In this document: positions 12,005 to 22,527 of the stretch, one piece after another
Layout: each line of letters opens with the position of its first letter
How positions within the stretch are numbered: position 1 is the stretch's first letter
DNA from: Aradus depressus
Taxonomy: Eukaryota; Arthropoda; Insecta; Hemiptera; Aradidae
Assembly (NCBI GenBank): GCA_963662175.1
Contig: OY759214.1
Coordinates: forward strand, 14,446,001 to 14,510,000
Length of the DNA stretch: 64,000 nt
Direction of reading: 5' to 3'
Notes under the pieces: generated by a model
Database searches by the model: none
The model's input: the letters and a program-made list of their open reading frames with translations, nothing else
What the model was told of the DNA's origin: nothing
Position numbers and translations under genes: made by a program

Positions 12005-12252
12005 AAACGTCTGTAAGATCCTGAATTATTTCGTATGCTGTGTTTATGATGAGGCCAATGTGGAATTTTCTCTGTTGCTTACGTTTAGTGACCATTGTGC
12101 GATGTGTCTAAGTGCCTGGAAAACTTAATACGTTTCAGATTAGATCTTTTAGCCGAAACATGAATTTGTGAGCCGTATATCCAGAGTTGTTTGATTAGGG
12201 ATTTAAAGCTGTTGCGTTTTTGTGTTAAGGGTAGTTTTGAGTGTCTGTGCAC
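12005..12252 (-). pseudogene. Jockey-like LINE fragment, antisense
   Basis: On the minus strand it encodes HRHSKLPLTQKRN, LWIYGSQIHVSAK and SNLKRIK, the region downstream of RT in the Jockey-like LINE, then degenerates through 12005. Same region as 10.3 kb, opposite orientation. Confidence 0.7.
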
Positions 12253-12259
12253 TTTTAAT

Positions 12260-13095
12260 AAAAATAAAAGAAAGTGGATTTTCCCCATATTTTCTTTAAG
12301 AACAGCAATACGTAAATAATAAGTAACTGAAATAATAATAAGGAATAATTTCATTTTCGGCCGGAATGTAATTTAAAAACCAAGTCGTGGAGGTCAACCA
12401 AATTCATTCAAGAATTGCATAAACTGTGGTTCGAAGGGGTTTTATTGTATTTTCATATCCATTTACAAAAAAATTGTTGTACACGTTTCTAACTTCTTAT
12501 TCAGATGTTTTATATCTTCTTTATTTGATTGCATAATTCCGTTGCTCGTTAAGGGTTAGATTACGATATATTAACTGATTTATGGCAACATTGAGGTAAA
12601 TTAATTTCACTATTTAGTGATAAGTTCATCTTAGTGACCAGTCATTTAATAGCTATTGCTCCTTACTTATATTACAGAATATGCTGAAGATTCATGAAAA
12701 AGGCACGAAACGTTCCCATAAAATAAAAAATACTTCAAATTTGGATGACGGAATTTTTGCCTGATTTATTCCTTTTTTCTTCTTCCTGCTTTTACTTTAT
12801 TAATTTCTGCTTAACCTTTATGCTTCATTATTTTATTAATAAGAAAGCTCCCTTCATCCTCTCACAATCTCCAAGAACATTTGACATCACTTAAATCTTG
12901 GTCTAAAAACTCTCGAACCTATTAAAAAAAAATGGAAACGTTCCATTTTTTTTTTATTTTTCAAATCGCACAAAAATTGTTTACTACTGAATTCTGAGAA
13001 TAAGGTAGGGGAGGGGACAAATGTTAGAGAAAAAAAAAATTCTTTCATCTCGCAATATCCAAGAACACTTGACATCACTTTAATTTTGGTATAAA
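12260..13095. other. intergenic DNA with a short direct repeat
   Basis: 12855-12897 (ATCTCCAAGAACATTTGACA-like) and 13050-13092 are diverged direct copies about 195 bp apart. No coding signal. Confidence 0.4.
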
Positions 13096-13099
13096 AAGT

Positions 13100-13440
13100 G
13101 GAGAGTGAAGGTGAACGACAAGAAATCCGTCCACATAGTATTAACAGGAATTCCATTCTTTCAAAACGAAGTTGGATACCTAGGCCTCATACTTGAAAAA
13201 CGAATGACGTGGAATCCTCACACCCGACTGAAAATACAAGGAAAGAACAGACCTTACAAACTGTTACTAAGACTACTTGAAAAAAAATCTAAATTAACTG
13301 AAAATAAAACGACTTATATACAAAGCAGTACTCAAACCGATGTGGACTTACGAACTTGAACTCTGGGGCTCTGCCAAAGTTTCCTATCTTCAGCACACTC
13401 AATTCTTGCAAACCAATGCTCCTTATTACATTTACAAAAA
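13100..13440 (+). pseudogene. second Jockey-like LINE fragment
   Basis: Encodes VNDKKSVHIVLT, then GYLGLILEKRMTWNPHTRLK, then after a frameshift LWGSAKVSYLQ. This is the same region as in the 10.2 kb fragment but clearly a different, more diverged subfamily. No RT core remains. Confidence 0.7.
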
Positions 13441-13551
13441 ATATTGCTACTGTATAAAAATATATACGAGAAGCTAATGTGCTATTAGAGAGAAAATGTC
13501 AAGAAAGAATAAATCACCCAGTGATGGCACTCTTAGGCATTGAGTTGTACT

Positions 13552-13582
13552 CATTTATGACTATATATATAGTCATAAATGA

Positions 13583-13633
<51 letters not shown>

Positions 13634-13690
13634 AATATATATATATACATAATATATGAGTATATATACAAATATATTATATATATATGC
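13552..13690. repeat. (TA)n microsatellite next to an inverted repeat
   Basis: CTCATTTATGACTATA and TATAGTCATAAATGAG are inverted around a TA core at 13549-13582, followed by about 50 bases of (AT)n and interrupted TA-rich DNA to 13690. Confidence 0.85.
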
Positions 13691-13984
13691 AAAGGAAAAC
13701 TTTGTAGTTTTGTATAAGTCACTCCCCATATATCTCCAGCAAATTTTTTTTCTTAAAAGATAATAATTTCATGAGAAATTGGATAATTGTTGAAGGCATT
13801 AGTGTACATATAATTTTATTTATAACATACTATTTGTTAAAAAATATAAATTGAGCAAATAATTATAAGAAAAAGTAAGTGTATATCCTTGACATTATCA
13901 AACAGAATCGTTATCTACTGGAAGAAACAACTATTTCCAAGAAAAATATTGGTGGGTTCTTAGCTGAAAGTCATGGTGCCAAAC

Positions 13985-14495
13985 AGAAGTTCATGATTCT
14001 AAAATAACAAATAATATTTATTTCCGTTAAACCATAACATGGTATTTGGATACGTCATACAATTTTATACATCAAAATAGCTTATAAATTATGTGGGTCA
14101 ACCAATATTAAATCTTCGAATACACATATAAGATGAATAATAATAGTTTTAATGTTTCTTTAAATAAATAATAAAAGATACATGAATATCAAACTCTTAA
14201 TACAGTAGGTATTATTTATATTTTTAATTATAAATATTTTATGTTTATATTTCTATAGATAAATCTTCTTTGAGGTTGATACTTCGGTGCCATCATGAGC
14301 CCCATCACTAAGAGCGAAATGTAAAAGAAAAAAAATTATACATAAATAAATTACAAATATCAGTAAAGTAAAAAGTATATAACGAAATAATTGATAATAA
14401 TAATAAAAAAAATAATAAAAGTAATTACGGTAGAAACTACAGGATATTGGTGGAGGACTTTTGCCAAGAAAATAAGAATTAAAAAAAAAAATAAG
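13985..14495 (+). repeat. diverged copy of the F-box upstream region
   Basis: Contains AATAATATTTATTTCCGTTA, then similarity to 3210-3360, then CTACAGGATATTGGTGGAGG and GCCAAGAAAATAA, matching 3645-3685. The exon that follows in the F-box gene is not present here. Confidence 0.5.
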
Positions 14496-14730
14496 GCTTT
14501 TATGTTGAAAACACAACCGTGTTTACACAATAATGTGAATTGTGATTATAGTAATTTTGAAAATTTTATTATGACCTTTCCTAAATCTAATTTCTCTTCC
14601 TTAGTTCTATCTTGGTGTAATGGAAGTTTAATTGGTCAGAATTTCGAAATGGATCACCTCAGTAATATTTAAGTTATTAAAAAACCTCCTAAAGAACTTT
14701 CGTAGTAGGCAAAGATGAAGAAACAATTTG

Positions 14731-14867
14731 CCAGGTCCTAAGGGTGATGCCCGTGGACTCACCGATGAAGAGAAACTTGTTCGGCTATTTATAAATGATG
14801 AATTAGTGGAGAAATAGTTCAACATAGAAATGAGGAAATTGACAGATCTGTACAAAACGACACTTGA
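14731..14867 (+). pseudogene. piggyBac-type transposase fragment
   Basis: Frame from 14731 reads GPKGDARGLTDEEKLVRLF then INDELVEK and a stop; shifting one frame continues EIVQHRNEEI. The FINDELVEKIV-TNEEI pattern matches the start of the DDE_Tnp_1_7 (piggyBac) domain. One frameshift and no catalytic core. Assignment is by remembered motif. Confidence 0.5.
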
Positions 14868-14899
14868 CAACAATGGTTTATGTCGTACGTCCGACAGAT

Positions 14900-15530
14900 C
14901 CCAGCTCTAATAGGTTCACTTACATTTCTTTTTTTGTACTAAGAATGAATAATTACGTCCTATTGTTTAATAAATAATTTTGGAGTTATTTTTTGTTGTT
15001 TTTTTAACTTTAAAATATTTAAAATGATTGAATTTAAACTGAAAATGAGCGAAAATTCCGATTGGGGTACAATAGACCCCACCTTACCGTTTGTTCTCGC
15101 CTACATCATCTTACCATTAGAGGGTTAAAAAAGATTTAGGTACTGAGGATGGGTGATGTCTCCCGCAACGTTCAACGTTATTATGTATTAAGCCTATGAC
15201 TTGAATTACATTTGGAGATATATAGTTGCATTACAAATTTACTACATTAAGATAGAAGTTGGAAGCTCCTGAAGTGCAGATCCCCTCATGTAGGGTGGAG
15301 ATTTGCGGTGAACTGTGCCATGGAACCCGCGGACCGTTTTTATTATCTAAGTTCAGTACGTAGTGAATGTACTTGAGACCGTCACGACTCCCATTGAACT
15401 TGAACTAAAGAACTAAACGTTACTCAGAAAGGCTCCCTTGGCCTCAATACCTGTTATCCGCCACCTTTCAACTGATATTATTTATAAGTTTCTATATAAT
15501 ATTTTTCATTTTTTCCTCCCCTATATCTTT
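14900..15530. other. intergenic DNA
   Basis: No gene, RNA or clear repeat unit seen. Confidence 0.4.
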
Positions 15531-15539
15531 AATATAAGG

Positions 15540-16329
15540 AAGTATTATAATCGTGCGAAAATCCGAAATTGAATTTTCAATGAAATTTCATGTTTTAAGA
15601 TCCCCTAAAGGCGTTCTAGAAGTTTGTGAGGGCTCTAACTCAAAAATGATTGTAGCTGTGAACTTCACATTTGCAATGAACATATCAAATGTGCTAACTC
15701 ATATCTGATTGGATTTTCAGAAATTCGAACCACTTTACTTCGGGGCCTGAGTACATTTTATAAGGTTCAGGTTATACTTATGACCCTCTTTTTCAATAGA
15801 GGTCTTTATTTATTAAAGGTCATTCTTTATTTAAATAAGTATTCTTACACTAAGGAAAAACAAAATCAAACTTTGCTCCATGTGTAATAACAAGCAAGAT
15901 GAAGATGTGTTTCATTGCCGTATGCCCCATCTTAAAAGAATTTCGTTTTATCTATTTCAGTAAAGCAGAGTTAAGCTATGTTCAGTTTATTGAATATGTA
16001 AATGGACGAAATTACAAAAGTTTAATTAACTATTGCAAAGCTGCCTGGAATTATAGATTTGAGCTGGTTTCAGAATTTAATTATTAATGATATATAAGCA
16101 GGAAGATGTTTTTTATTCTTATTTTTTGTTAGTTTTTTAAAGGATCATTTAAGTTATTTTTGTAAATTACTGCATTTGTATTTGAATTATTTTATTTTTA
16201 TTTTGTCACTTTTATATATGTGTATTATCGAGTAGAAATAGTAGAGATAACCCCTCAGACGGTCAATTTGACCATGAGTATTGTCTGTCAATATTATTAT
16301 TATTATTGTACATCTGTAAAAAGAAAAAG

Positions 16330-16360
<31 letters not shown>

Positions 16361-16560
16361 ACTTATGACCTAATCAAAACTTGCAACAAATACAAGTTGT
16401 AGAGAAAACTAGAATGCACATTATATTTGAAAGTTTCCAAGGTCACCTCCGATTGCGAGATACATACCGAAAACCATCCTAAAATGTCGTTTTGAAACCA
16501 ATTTGTTTAGAATTTTTCTTCATTTGCGCGAAAACGGTTAGTCCTATCGGAAATATATCC
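15540..16560 (+). repeat. dispersed repeat family C, split by a LINE 3' end
   Basis: Flanks (15600-15785 and 16357-16560) align with 56330-56720 and in part with 52800-53045: shared strings include CTAACTCAAAAATGATTGTA-like, GGGGCCTGAGTACATTTTAT, CTTATGACCTAATCAA and AAGTTGTAGAGAAAAC. The 56 kb copy lacks the LINE, giving an empty-site comparison. Confidence 0.7.
15786..16356 (+). mobile_element. 5'-truncated LINE 3' end with (ATT)n tail
   Basis: Encodes a zinc-knuckle-like C terminus (CSMCNNKQDEDVFHC), then after a frameshift EFRFIYFSKAELSYVQF and the end CKAAWNYRFELVSEFNY, typical of C-terminal ends of insect LINE polymerases of the I/Jockey group. It ends in ATAAAGAC followed by seven ATT units. 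TTATACTTATGACC occurs at 15772-15785 and again at 16357-16370, a target-site duplication. Confidence 0.75.
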
Positions 16561-16599
16561 CTGTTGAGCTAATATCAGCCCACATTAGTCAAACCTCAA

Positions 16600-16925
16600 C
16601 TTGTCTTTAACTATTACACCTTGAAAGAAAAACAAAAGTCGTCGGTGAATCGCCAACTATGTACTTCCCCAACAAGAATTAATCAATTACTTTTTCGCTC
16701 TCCCTTAGAAGCCAATGGACCGTTTGCTAAAACTCAGTATTTGACTTACAAAGTGGCTTCTGAATTCTCATACTAAATTTGTTGTCAATATGTTCATTAT
16801 ATCGACCGTTATTAAGATATTTAAATCGAGTACCTCTTCTCATCGACCGATATCGCGGAAAATTGAAAGGTGCCGTCCTTATAAGGTTTTGAGTTTAAAT
16901 ATTAAAAAATAAATTTGAATATTAA
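16600..16925 (-). repeat. ACTTCCCC-family repeat
   Basis: Antisense: GTACTTCCCCAACAAGAATT, TTTTTCGCTCTCCCTTAGAA, GGACCGTTTGCTAAAACTCA, then the internal monomer with GTCCTTATAAGGTTTTGAG. The distal end is lost. Confidence 0.75.
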
Positions 16926-17039
16926 ATTCCCGAGAAATCCGGTAGAAGTTCTTAGGTTTTTGTCTGGGAGGTGGAAAACTTTCTTATAACTTAACTCGTA
17001 GAGCACCAGCTGGTCAGAGTAGGCAAGATGTATCTGGAG

Positions 17040-17100
17040 ATGTGGCGTAGCCAGGAGGTGGCACTGAGGACCCTCACCCCCTTCCAATTTAGAAGAGTTT
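17040..17100 (-). repeat. possible hAT-end fragment
   Basis: TGGCGTAGCCAGGAGG followed by a C-rich stretch resembles CAGGGGCGTAGCCAGG-type hAT ends, also seen at 49900. No partner end found. Confidence 0.3.
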
Positions 17101-17179
17101 TATAGTTGAATATTCATTTTTTCCTGTCGCATGAAGTTAAGTGCGTGCAGTCCTATTTACACAAGACTCGTTTGTCTAT

Positions 17180-17405
17180 CTCTTGATATCAAAGGAGAAA
17201 AAAGGTCACCATCACCAGCAGTGTACTTCCCCAGCCTCAATTATTCAACTAAGTTTCTGCTCTTCCTCCAGAACCAATTGACAATTTGAGCTAATTATCA
17301 ATAGTTGACTTAGAGAACTGAATTATAATACTAAATTTCATTTCGATATATTGATTACATCCGCAGTTATTAGGCCTCGAGTTGAATTACCAACCTTTGA
17401 TCCCA
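17180..17405 (-). repeat. ACTTCCCC-family repeat, cut by a SINE
   Basis: GTACTTCCCCAGCCTCAATT, GCTCTTCCTCCAGAACCAAT and CCGCAGTTATTAGGCC mark the family; the adjoining SINE A copy begins at about 17412. Confidence 0.75.
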
Positions 17406-17411
17406 ATTCTG

Positions 17412-17702
17412 ACTAGCGCGCTTGATTACTGAGCTCAAAACCTTAGGTTTTAAATCTGGGAAGTGACAAAACCTTGAGCACGCCTTCCTTCGGATGGGAC
17501 GTTAAACGACCGTCCCGAGCCTGTGCGATGTCAGGTACTCATTAAACACTCCCAACGCTATGTCAATAAACTTAGGTAGGCAAAATTTAGGACTGCCATA
17601 GTAGAGTCGGGCTCATGTCTATCAGAGTGACAAAAGAGCGCTCTGGTATTAGGCGATATGACCTTGTAGTTAAAGCCCGGCATTAGTGACATTAACTAAC
17701 TA
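17412..17702 (+). repeat. SINE family A
   Basis: Tail of the tRNA-like head (TTACTGAGCTCAAAACC), then CACGCCTTCCTTCGGATGG, GATGTCAGGTACTCATTAAA, GAGTCGGGCTCATGTC, GAGCGCTCTGGTATTAGGCG and the 3' end GTTAAAGCCCGGCATTAGTG. B box is degraded. Confidence 0.85.
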
Positions 17703-18451
17703 TAAATTTTCTTTGTTTAATCCGTGGCTAGAGAATATAGGTTATAATCAGATATAACAATTAATAAGAAAGTCCTATTATGGCTCTATTTTCTTTAGTT
17801 GTCATTATTGAACCGATAATGTAAACTGTATCTCGATGTACGATGTATCGTTTCCTGATCTCTTCCAGACGAAAGTAGGGGAGGTTCCAACAGCTGCTAC
17901 AACAAAGCGGAACAGTTTTATTTTCGACCTTTGGTTATATATAGATTCTCAAATCTGGCTTCTTCTTCTGTTTGTCTTATCTTTTTTCCTCTTCTAACTG
18001 ACCCAGTCGTGAGTGAATGTCAGTGAATGTGCACACCATGTGTTTATCGTTACTATAGTGTTACAAATGTGACCTCGACACCTGACAGCCTAATAAGATC
18101 ATGTATGGAGGTGGATCATGAAAGGTAGGTTACAGTGCTTTCTTTGTTATCTTAATTTTCTGTTTCCGTTGTTCAGAAGACTCCTCATCATCCCATTATC
18201 TGTTCCCTCAACAGGACATTCTTATACCAACCACTTCTTTACAGATATCCCCTTCCCTCTCTGAAATTCATCACTGGCATTGTGTATATGAAAGTAATGT
18301 GTTAGCGTCAGCGGTTTTTCTATTCCATTTTGCTGCTTAATTCTCAGAGTGACTTTGTTATGCCAATATGAAGTTGAGAGGTTGAAGAAGAGTGATCTGT
18401 AAAATAGTGGTTAGTATAAGAAGTCCTGTGGTCATATCACAATATATTTTC

Positions 18452-18895
18452 CCCAGCTATAGGAAGTAGGTATAGAAGTTATAATCGGTCAACATTCGAT
18501 ACGGAGTTTTCTGACCTCTAGATTTTGAATATTAAAAAAAAAACATTCTGTCTGTCTGTGAACACGATAACTCCCGATAGAATGAATATATCGACACGAA
18601 ATTTTATATGTAAATCCAGAACCTTCTAATGACGACACCTATTGTTTTTCAAGCTAAATTGGCCAAAGGGAGGGAGGGATTAGAGTGGAGGGTTAACATA
18701 AAAACTCTTATAACTGCCGATTGAATGAATGCATCAACATCTGAATTCAAAATCCCATAAAGTCGACATATATTAATTTTCAGCGGATTTGGCAGAAGGA
18801 AAGGAGGAAATCAGAGGGAGGCTCAACTCAAAAACCCCAACTGCTGTTGTAATTGTATGTAATGTATCGACATGAAATTTTATGTATGAAAATGG
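18452..18895 (+). repeat. ACTTCCCC-family repeat
   Basis: Reads CCCCAGCTATAGGAAGTAGG, GTAATCGGTC-like, then GTGAACACGATAACTCCCGA, ATGAATATATCGACACGAAA and two further monomers. The far TIR is not obvious. Confidence 0.8.
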
Positions 18896-18999
18896 TCAAA
18901 ATGAAACATGAAAATCTATTGACAACTTGATCTCAGATTTTCGGACGATTACAATACTTTTTTATAATAGAAGAAATAAAAAAAAATAAACAAATGTAT

Positions 19000-19560
19000 G
19001 AAGAAGAAAGGAATAGGATATAACGAAGAAAGAATTACATGAAAGTATCGAGTAAATAAGTCGGTTTGTAAAATTTGGAGTGAAACTGTCATTTTAAAAT
19101 GAGAATGCTAATATTGAAAAGATCGATGTTTAGGCAATTTGCGATCCGCAGCATTCGTTGGACAGGGAATAGTTAATTCCTCCTGAACTACTACATTCAG
19201 TTCAACATATTCATACATAAATTGTTAATTTTGGAAATCGAACAGCCTATGATGCATATGTAAATCGAAAATGAATGCCTCAAAATCATATTAGATCTTG
19301 ATGATGTACGATACATAACTCTGACGTCTATTTCATACGTATTGACCCCTCAGCACTTACGTATGATGGCTAAGAAAATTACTTGGACAGAAAAATAACA
19401 CATACCTGGAGAGCTGGAAAACAAAACAACAGAATAATTATTTTATAGAAAAAAAGAATATGTAGTTAAATTATATACTTTTGAAGGACAAAATGCTTCT
19501 GAAAAAAAGTTAGTCAATGAACTCATATTGTTAAGGTAGATTTATTTATCAAGTTGAAAA
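19000..19560. other. intergenic DNA
   Basis: No coding or repeat signal recognised. Confidence 0.35.
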
Positions 19561-19638
19561 ATAAAAATATAGTCTGACCTCACACAATTTGTATAATTAG
19601 TGTTAACCAGCTTTCGAAGTTGGCCTCATCATCCTCAA
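19560..19638 (-). repeat. short dispersed repeat abutting the F-box duplicate
   Basis: AAAATATAGTCTGACCTCAC, then CCAGCTTTCGAAGTTGGCCT and CATCATCCTCAA. A diverged copy lies at 30815-30893. The F-box similarity begins exactly where it ends. Confidence 0.6.
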
Positions 19639-19900
19639 TGCCGTTGAAGAGATTCGAACCACCATCTTCAGCTATTTGCCTGCAGAAGACCTCTGGAGCT
19701 GTTTGCAGATGTCCAGAGGATGGAGGATTGGTGCTAATGTAAACAGACTGTGGAAGAGACACTGTAGAGATGTAGGACTGACTGTGGACAGATGTCACCC
19801 CTCACAAAACCAGGATCTGAAACAAGGGTTAATAGTAGAGATTCGTGTATCAAAGAAAATAGCTTACATAAATGATTCATACATTTTTTGAAATATTGTC
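19639..19900 (+). pseudogene. duplicate of F-box exon 1
   Basis: Over about 180 aligned bases of the exon I count six differences from 3801-3987, several changing residues (I to M, S to R, E to V). Similarity runs on past the exon into the intron start (to TTTTTGAAATATTG), so it is a DNA duplication rather than a retrocopy. The donor is changed (GTTCGT becomes GGTTAAT), the start codon context is missing on the left, and no copy of exon 2 follows within the window. An uninterrupted frame runs to 19891. Probably not functional alone. Confidence 0.85.
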
Positions 19901-20111
19901 TGTTACAAAAAAAAAGTAAATATCATTTTTTTCGTTTTTTATCCAGATCTCAGAAAAAATATTTTTGCGTTGATTTGAGCAGTGAAATGAATGAAAAATA
20001 TTTAAAAAAACATTTTTTTTCTAAGAGAACATGGTCGGGAAAATTGGTTTCATGAAAACTAATTTAAAATTCGTGTTTCCCATGTCAAAAAAACATTGAA
20101 TACAGATTTTG

Positions 20112-20611
20112 GTTTACCAAGTAGCCGAGCTGTCTCAAATGGATTTCTTCTTGCCAGAATAACAATATTTAGATGTTGCCTAGGTGTTGTTATCCTTTAG
20201 GATCCACTTCCTCGTCTTCGAGCAACAGTCCCTGTCTCCCTGCGACGACTTAAAGTACGAGAAACCACACTTTGGGAAACTCCAATCATTCCCGCTATAT
20301 TGGTCTGAGAAAACCCCTAGTACATAGCCGCACGAATAATTCTTTTTTTTTTTTCAATGAAAGATGTTGCCTTTCCATGGTTTGAATGCATTCTGATTAA
20401 AAGTGAGACAACAAACAGATAAAAACATACAGTTAAAGTAAACATACTTAATCCTAACTAGGAGAGAATAGGGATTATTGTTTACAAACCGAGCCAATAT
20501 TCATTTAAAAATGTCTTCTCTTCATAAAATATTATGTATTTTATTAAAATATTTAATTACAAAAAAGTGGGACGAATCTCCAATCTAGGTGGACAAAATT
20601 TTGAAACCTTG
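20112..20611 (-). pseudogene. Tc1-like transposase N-terminus with one TIR
   Basis: The minus strand reads NIAGMIGVSQSVVSRTLSRR then ETGTVARRRGSGS, stop, RITTPRQ, the helix-turn-helix DNA-binding part and GRPR-like region of Tc1 transposases. Two in-frame stops. The end at 20591-20611 is GGACAAAATTTTGAAACCTTG followed by TA, a typical Tc1 terminus. The DDE catalytic part and the other TIR are missing. Confidence 0.75.
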
Positions 20612-21032
20612 TATTCTTACAGGAAATGACACGCTGTTAACGAATACACCCCATATGACGGTTCACATGTGAATCCTTGAATGAGTTTTTGCTGAAATAC
20701 ATCAAAAACCCTCTTTTCTACCTTATTTTCAAAATTACAAGAAGAGGATCCATTGTATCAAATGCTTTTAGAAAGAAAAATTACAGCCAATGAAATTTCA
20801 CGTCAAATGAGACTAGATATACAATGAATAGCACGCCATTGAACGTTTTTAAACCTAAACGGCAAAAATAATTATGTTACTTAATCCTCTGAGCGTCTAG
20901 ATTAGTAAAACTTGCTTAATATTAGATGGTTGGACGATTAACGTTACGAGATGGAGCTGAGACAGATCGATACATTATGGGTGAAAAACAGTAAGATCAA
21001 AGAATAGACGGTACAATGGATGAAAATAACAC

Positions 21033-21038
21033 TTTATT
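21033..21038 (-). terminator. candidate polyadenylation signal
   Basis: AATAAA on the minus strand, about 180 bases after the stop of the 91-aa membrane-protein model. Confidence 0.35.
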
Positions 21039-21214
21039 TAATTTGATAGTTTCCTCTTTAATAAAACGTAGAAGAAAATAAAACCACTTTACATGAATAA
21101 GAAAAAGGTAAAACCCTTGGTTCAAGGAAATAAACAAGATATGTACAAACTGATTGAATTCTGCAGGTATCAAAATATGATACAAAAGCCAACTCAATAA
21201 AATATGTCAAACGT

Positions 21215-21718
21215 TTAGTGAATAAATGAATCTATCTGCTTTCCAGGAAAACATTTTTTCAATGGTATCTTACGAAATTTTTTCGGGAACTTGGACCACT
21301 CTTCAAAAAACTGGTTCCAGGGAATCTTGAGCACTGATTCTGAAAATCAATCATTATTATTAAAAATACGAAGTATAGCAAGAAGATACAAATGAATCTG
21401 AAAACTAGAAAGTATAACGAAAAGGAAAATGGGTCAATTAGGTTGGGAGGTATTGGGTAAACATTTTCTCGTTCAGAATTATGGATGTGACGGATTTTTA
21501 AATAAAATAGTTCAAATATCTCTGTAACTGAACACTACTTACAAGAACGGTGCATATGATTACTTACCTTTCTCTTTAGAGTCCATTTCAACTGCCGAAT
21601 GTAGCTCAAACAATGATCGAACTGCTATTATTGCAGTCAGACTGATAAACCCGCACAGTAGAAATATCACAGTAGAATGACAACACTTGTTCAAACGTGT
21701 ATACTTGATTTGTTCCAT
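21215..21718 (-). CDS. candidate small single-pass membrane protein, two exons (21718-21568 joined to 21339-21215)
   Basis: ATG at 21718. Exon 1 encodes MEQIKYTRLNKCCHST, then a hydrophobic segment VIFLLCGFISLTAIIAV (residues 17-33), then a charged part. It ends GAGAAAG at a consensus donor GTAAGT (21567-21562). The next acceptor TGATTGATTTTCAG joins in phase and continues SVLKIPWNQFFEEWSKFPKK to a stop, giving 91 aa. An alternative weak donor at 21273 would join a further exon at 21160. Cytosolic N terminus and luminal C terminus are inferred from the basic start. Family not recognised. A 5' donor-like GTGAGT near 21776 could end an upstream non-coding exon. Confidence 0.45.
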
Positions 21719-22527
21719 CTCTATGCAGTATTTATTTTCATTATAAGGTAAATATTTACATTTTCGGAGCCACTCACCTTTCGACAACAATGTCTAGGGC
21801 GGGAAGTCTTAAATTTTTTATTTAACTTGTGTCCACCTAATGCGGCGGTGAGCAGATCTTCAGAACATATCCCTAATCATTTTTGAATAGTTTAGGTATA
21901 TCAGGTAAGGAATTTGTTTGATCTGAACTTTTTTCTTCCCCTTTCAATAAGTAATATAACAGTAATATTAAAATTAAATATAAAATTGTTAAATTCTAAG
22001 CTGATAAAAATGATTTATATGATAAATGATGTTTGTGAATTTAACAACACTATTACTGACGACATGAGAATATTAATAAAATTTAAATTAGAGGCTTTTC
22101 AGAGGCTTTTAAATAATTTTATTTGAGATATTTTGTTTACCTTTTTAAATATTTGTTTAAAAAAATGTTTTATCAGATATTCTGATTATGAAAACAACCT
22201 TGAAAACCAGCTAGCATATAATAATAAAATCTGTGAGAGGTCAATTTCGTGTTGAAACATTCGTTACAAGTAATAACCTTTCTTCAATCTAATCCCTTCC
22301 CCCTTCCTTTCGGCCGATTTCCTTGTAAATTAATAAAGGGTGTTTTTTTTAAAAGGTTCTTTTTTCCAATAGGGATTAAACTCTCATATACCTAGTGGTC
22401 ATATCGGGCAACCCGAATGTCACTTGTGCTCAGTTTGGTTCAAGATCGTGTGATTTAACACCTTTGGATTATTTTCTGTGGGGATATGTGAAGTCGCTAA
22501 TCTACGCCGATAAACCACCTCTACATA

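Noticed and set aside
14253..14672. ORFs of 87 and 93 aa
   Set aside because: Phe/Tyr/Ile/Lys-rich readings of AT-rich DNA, with no motif.
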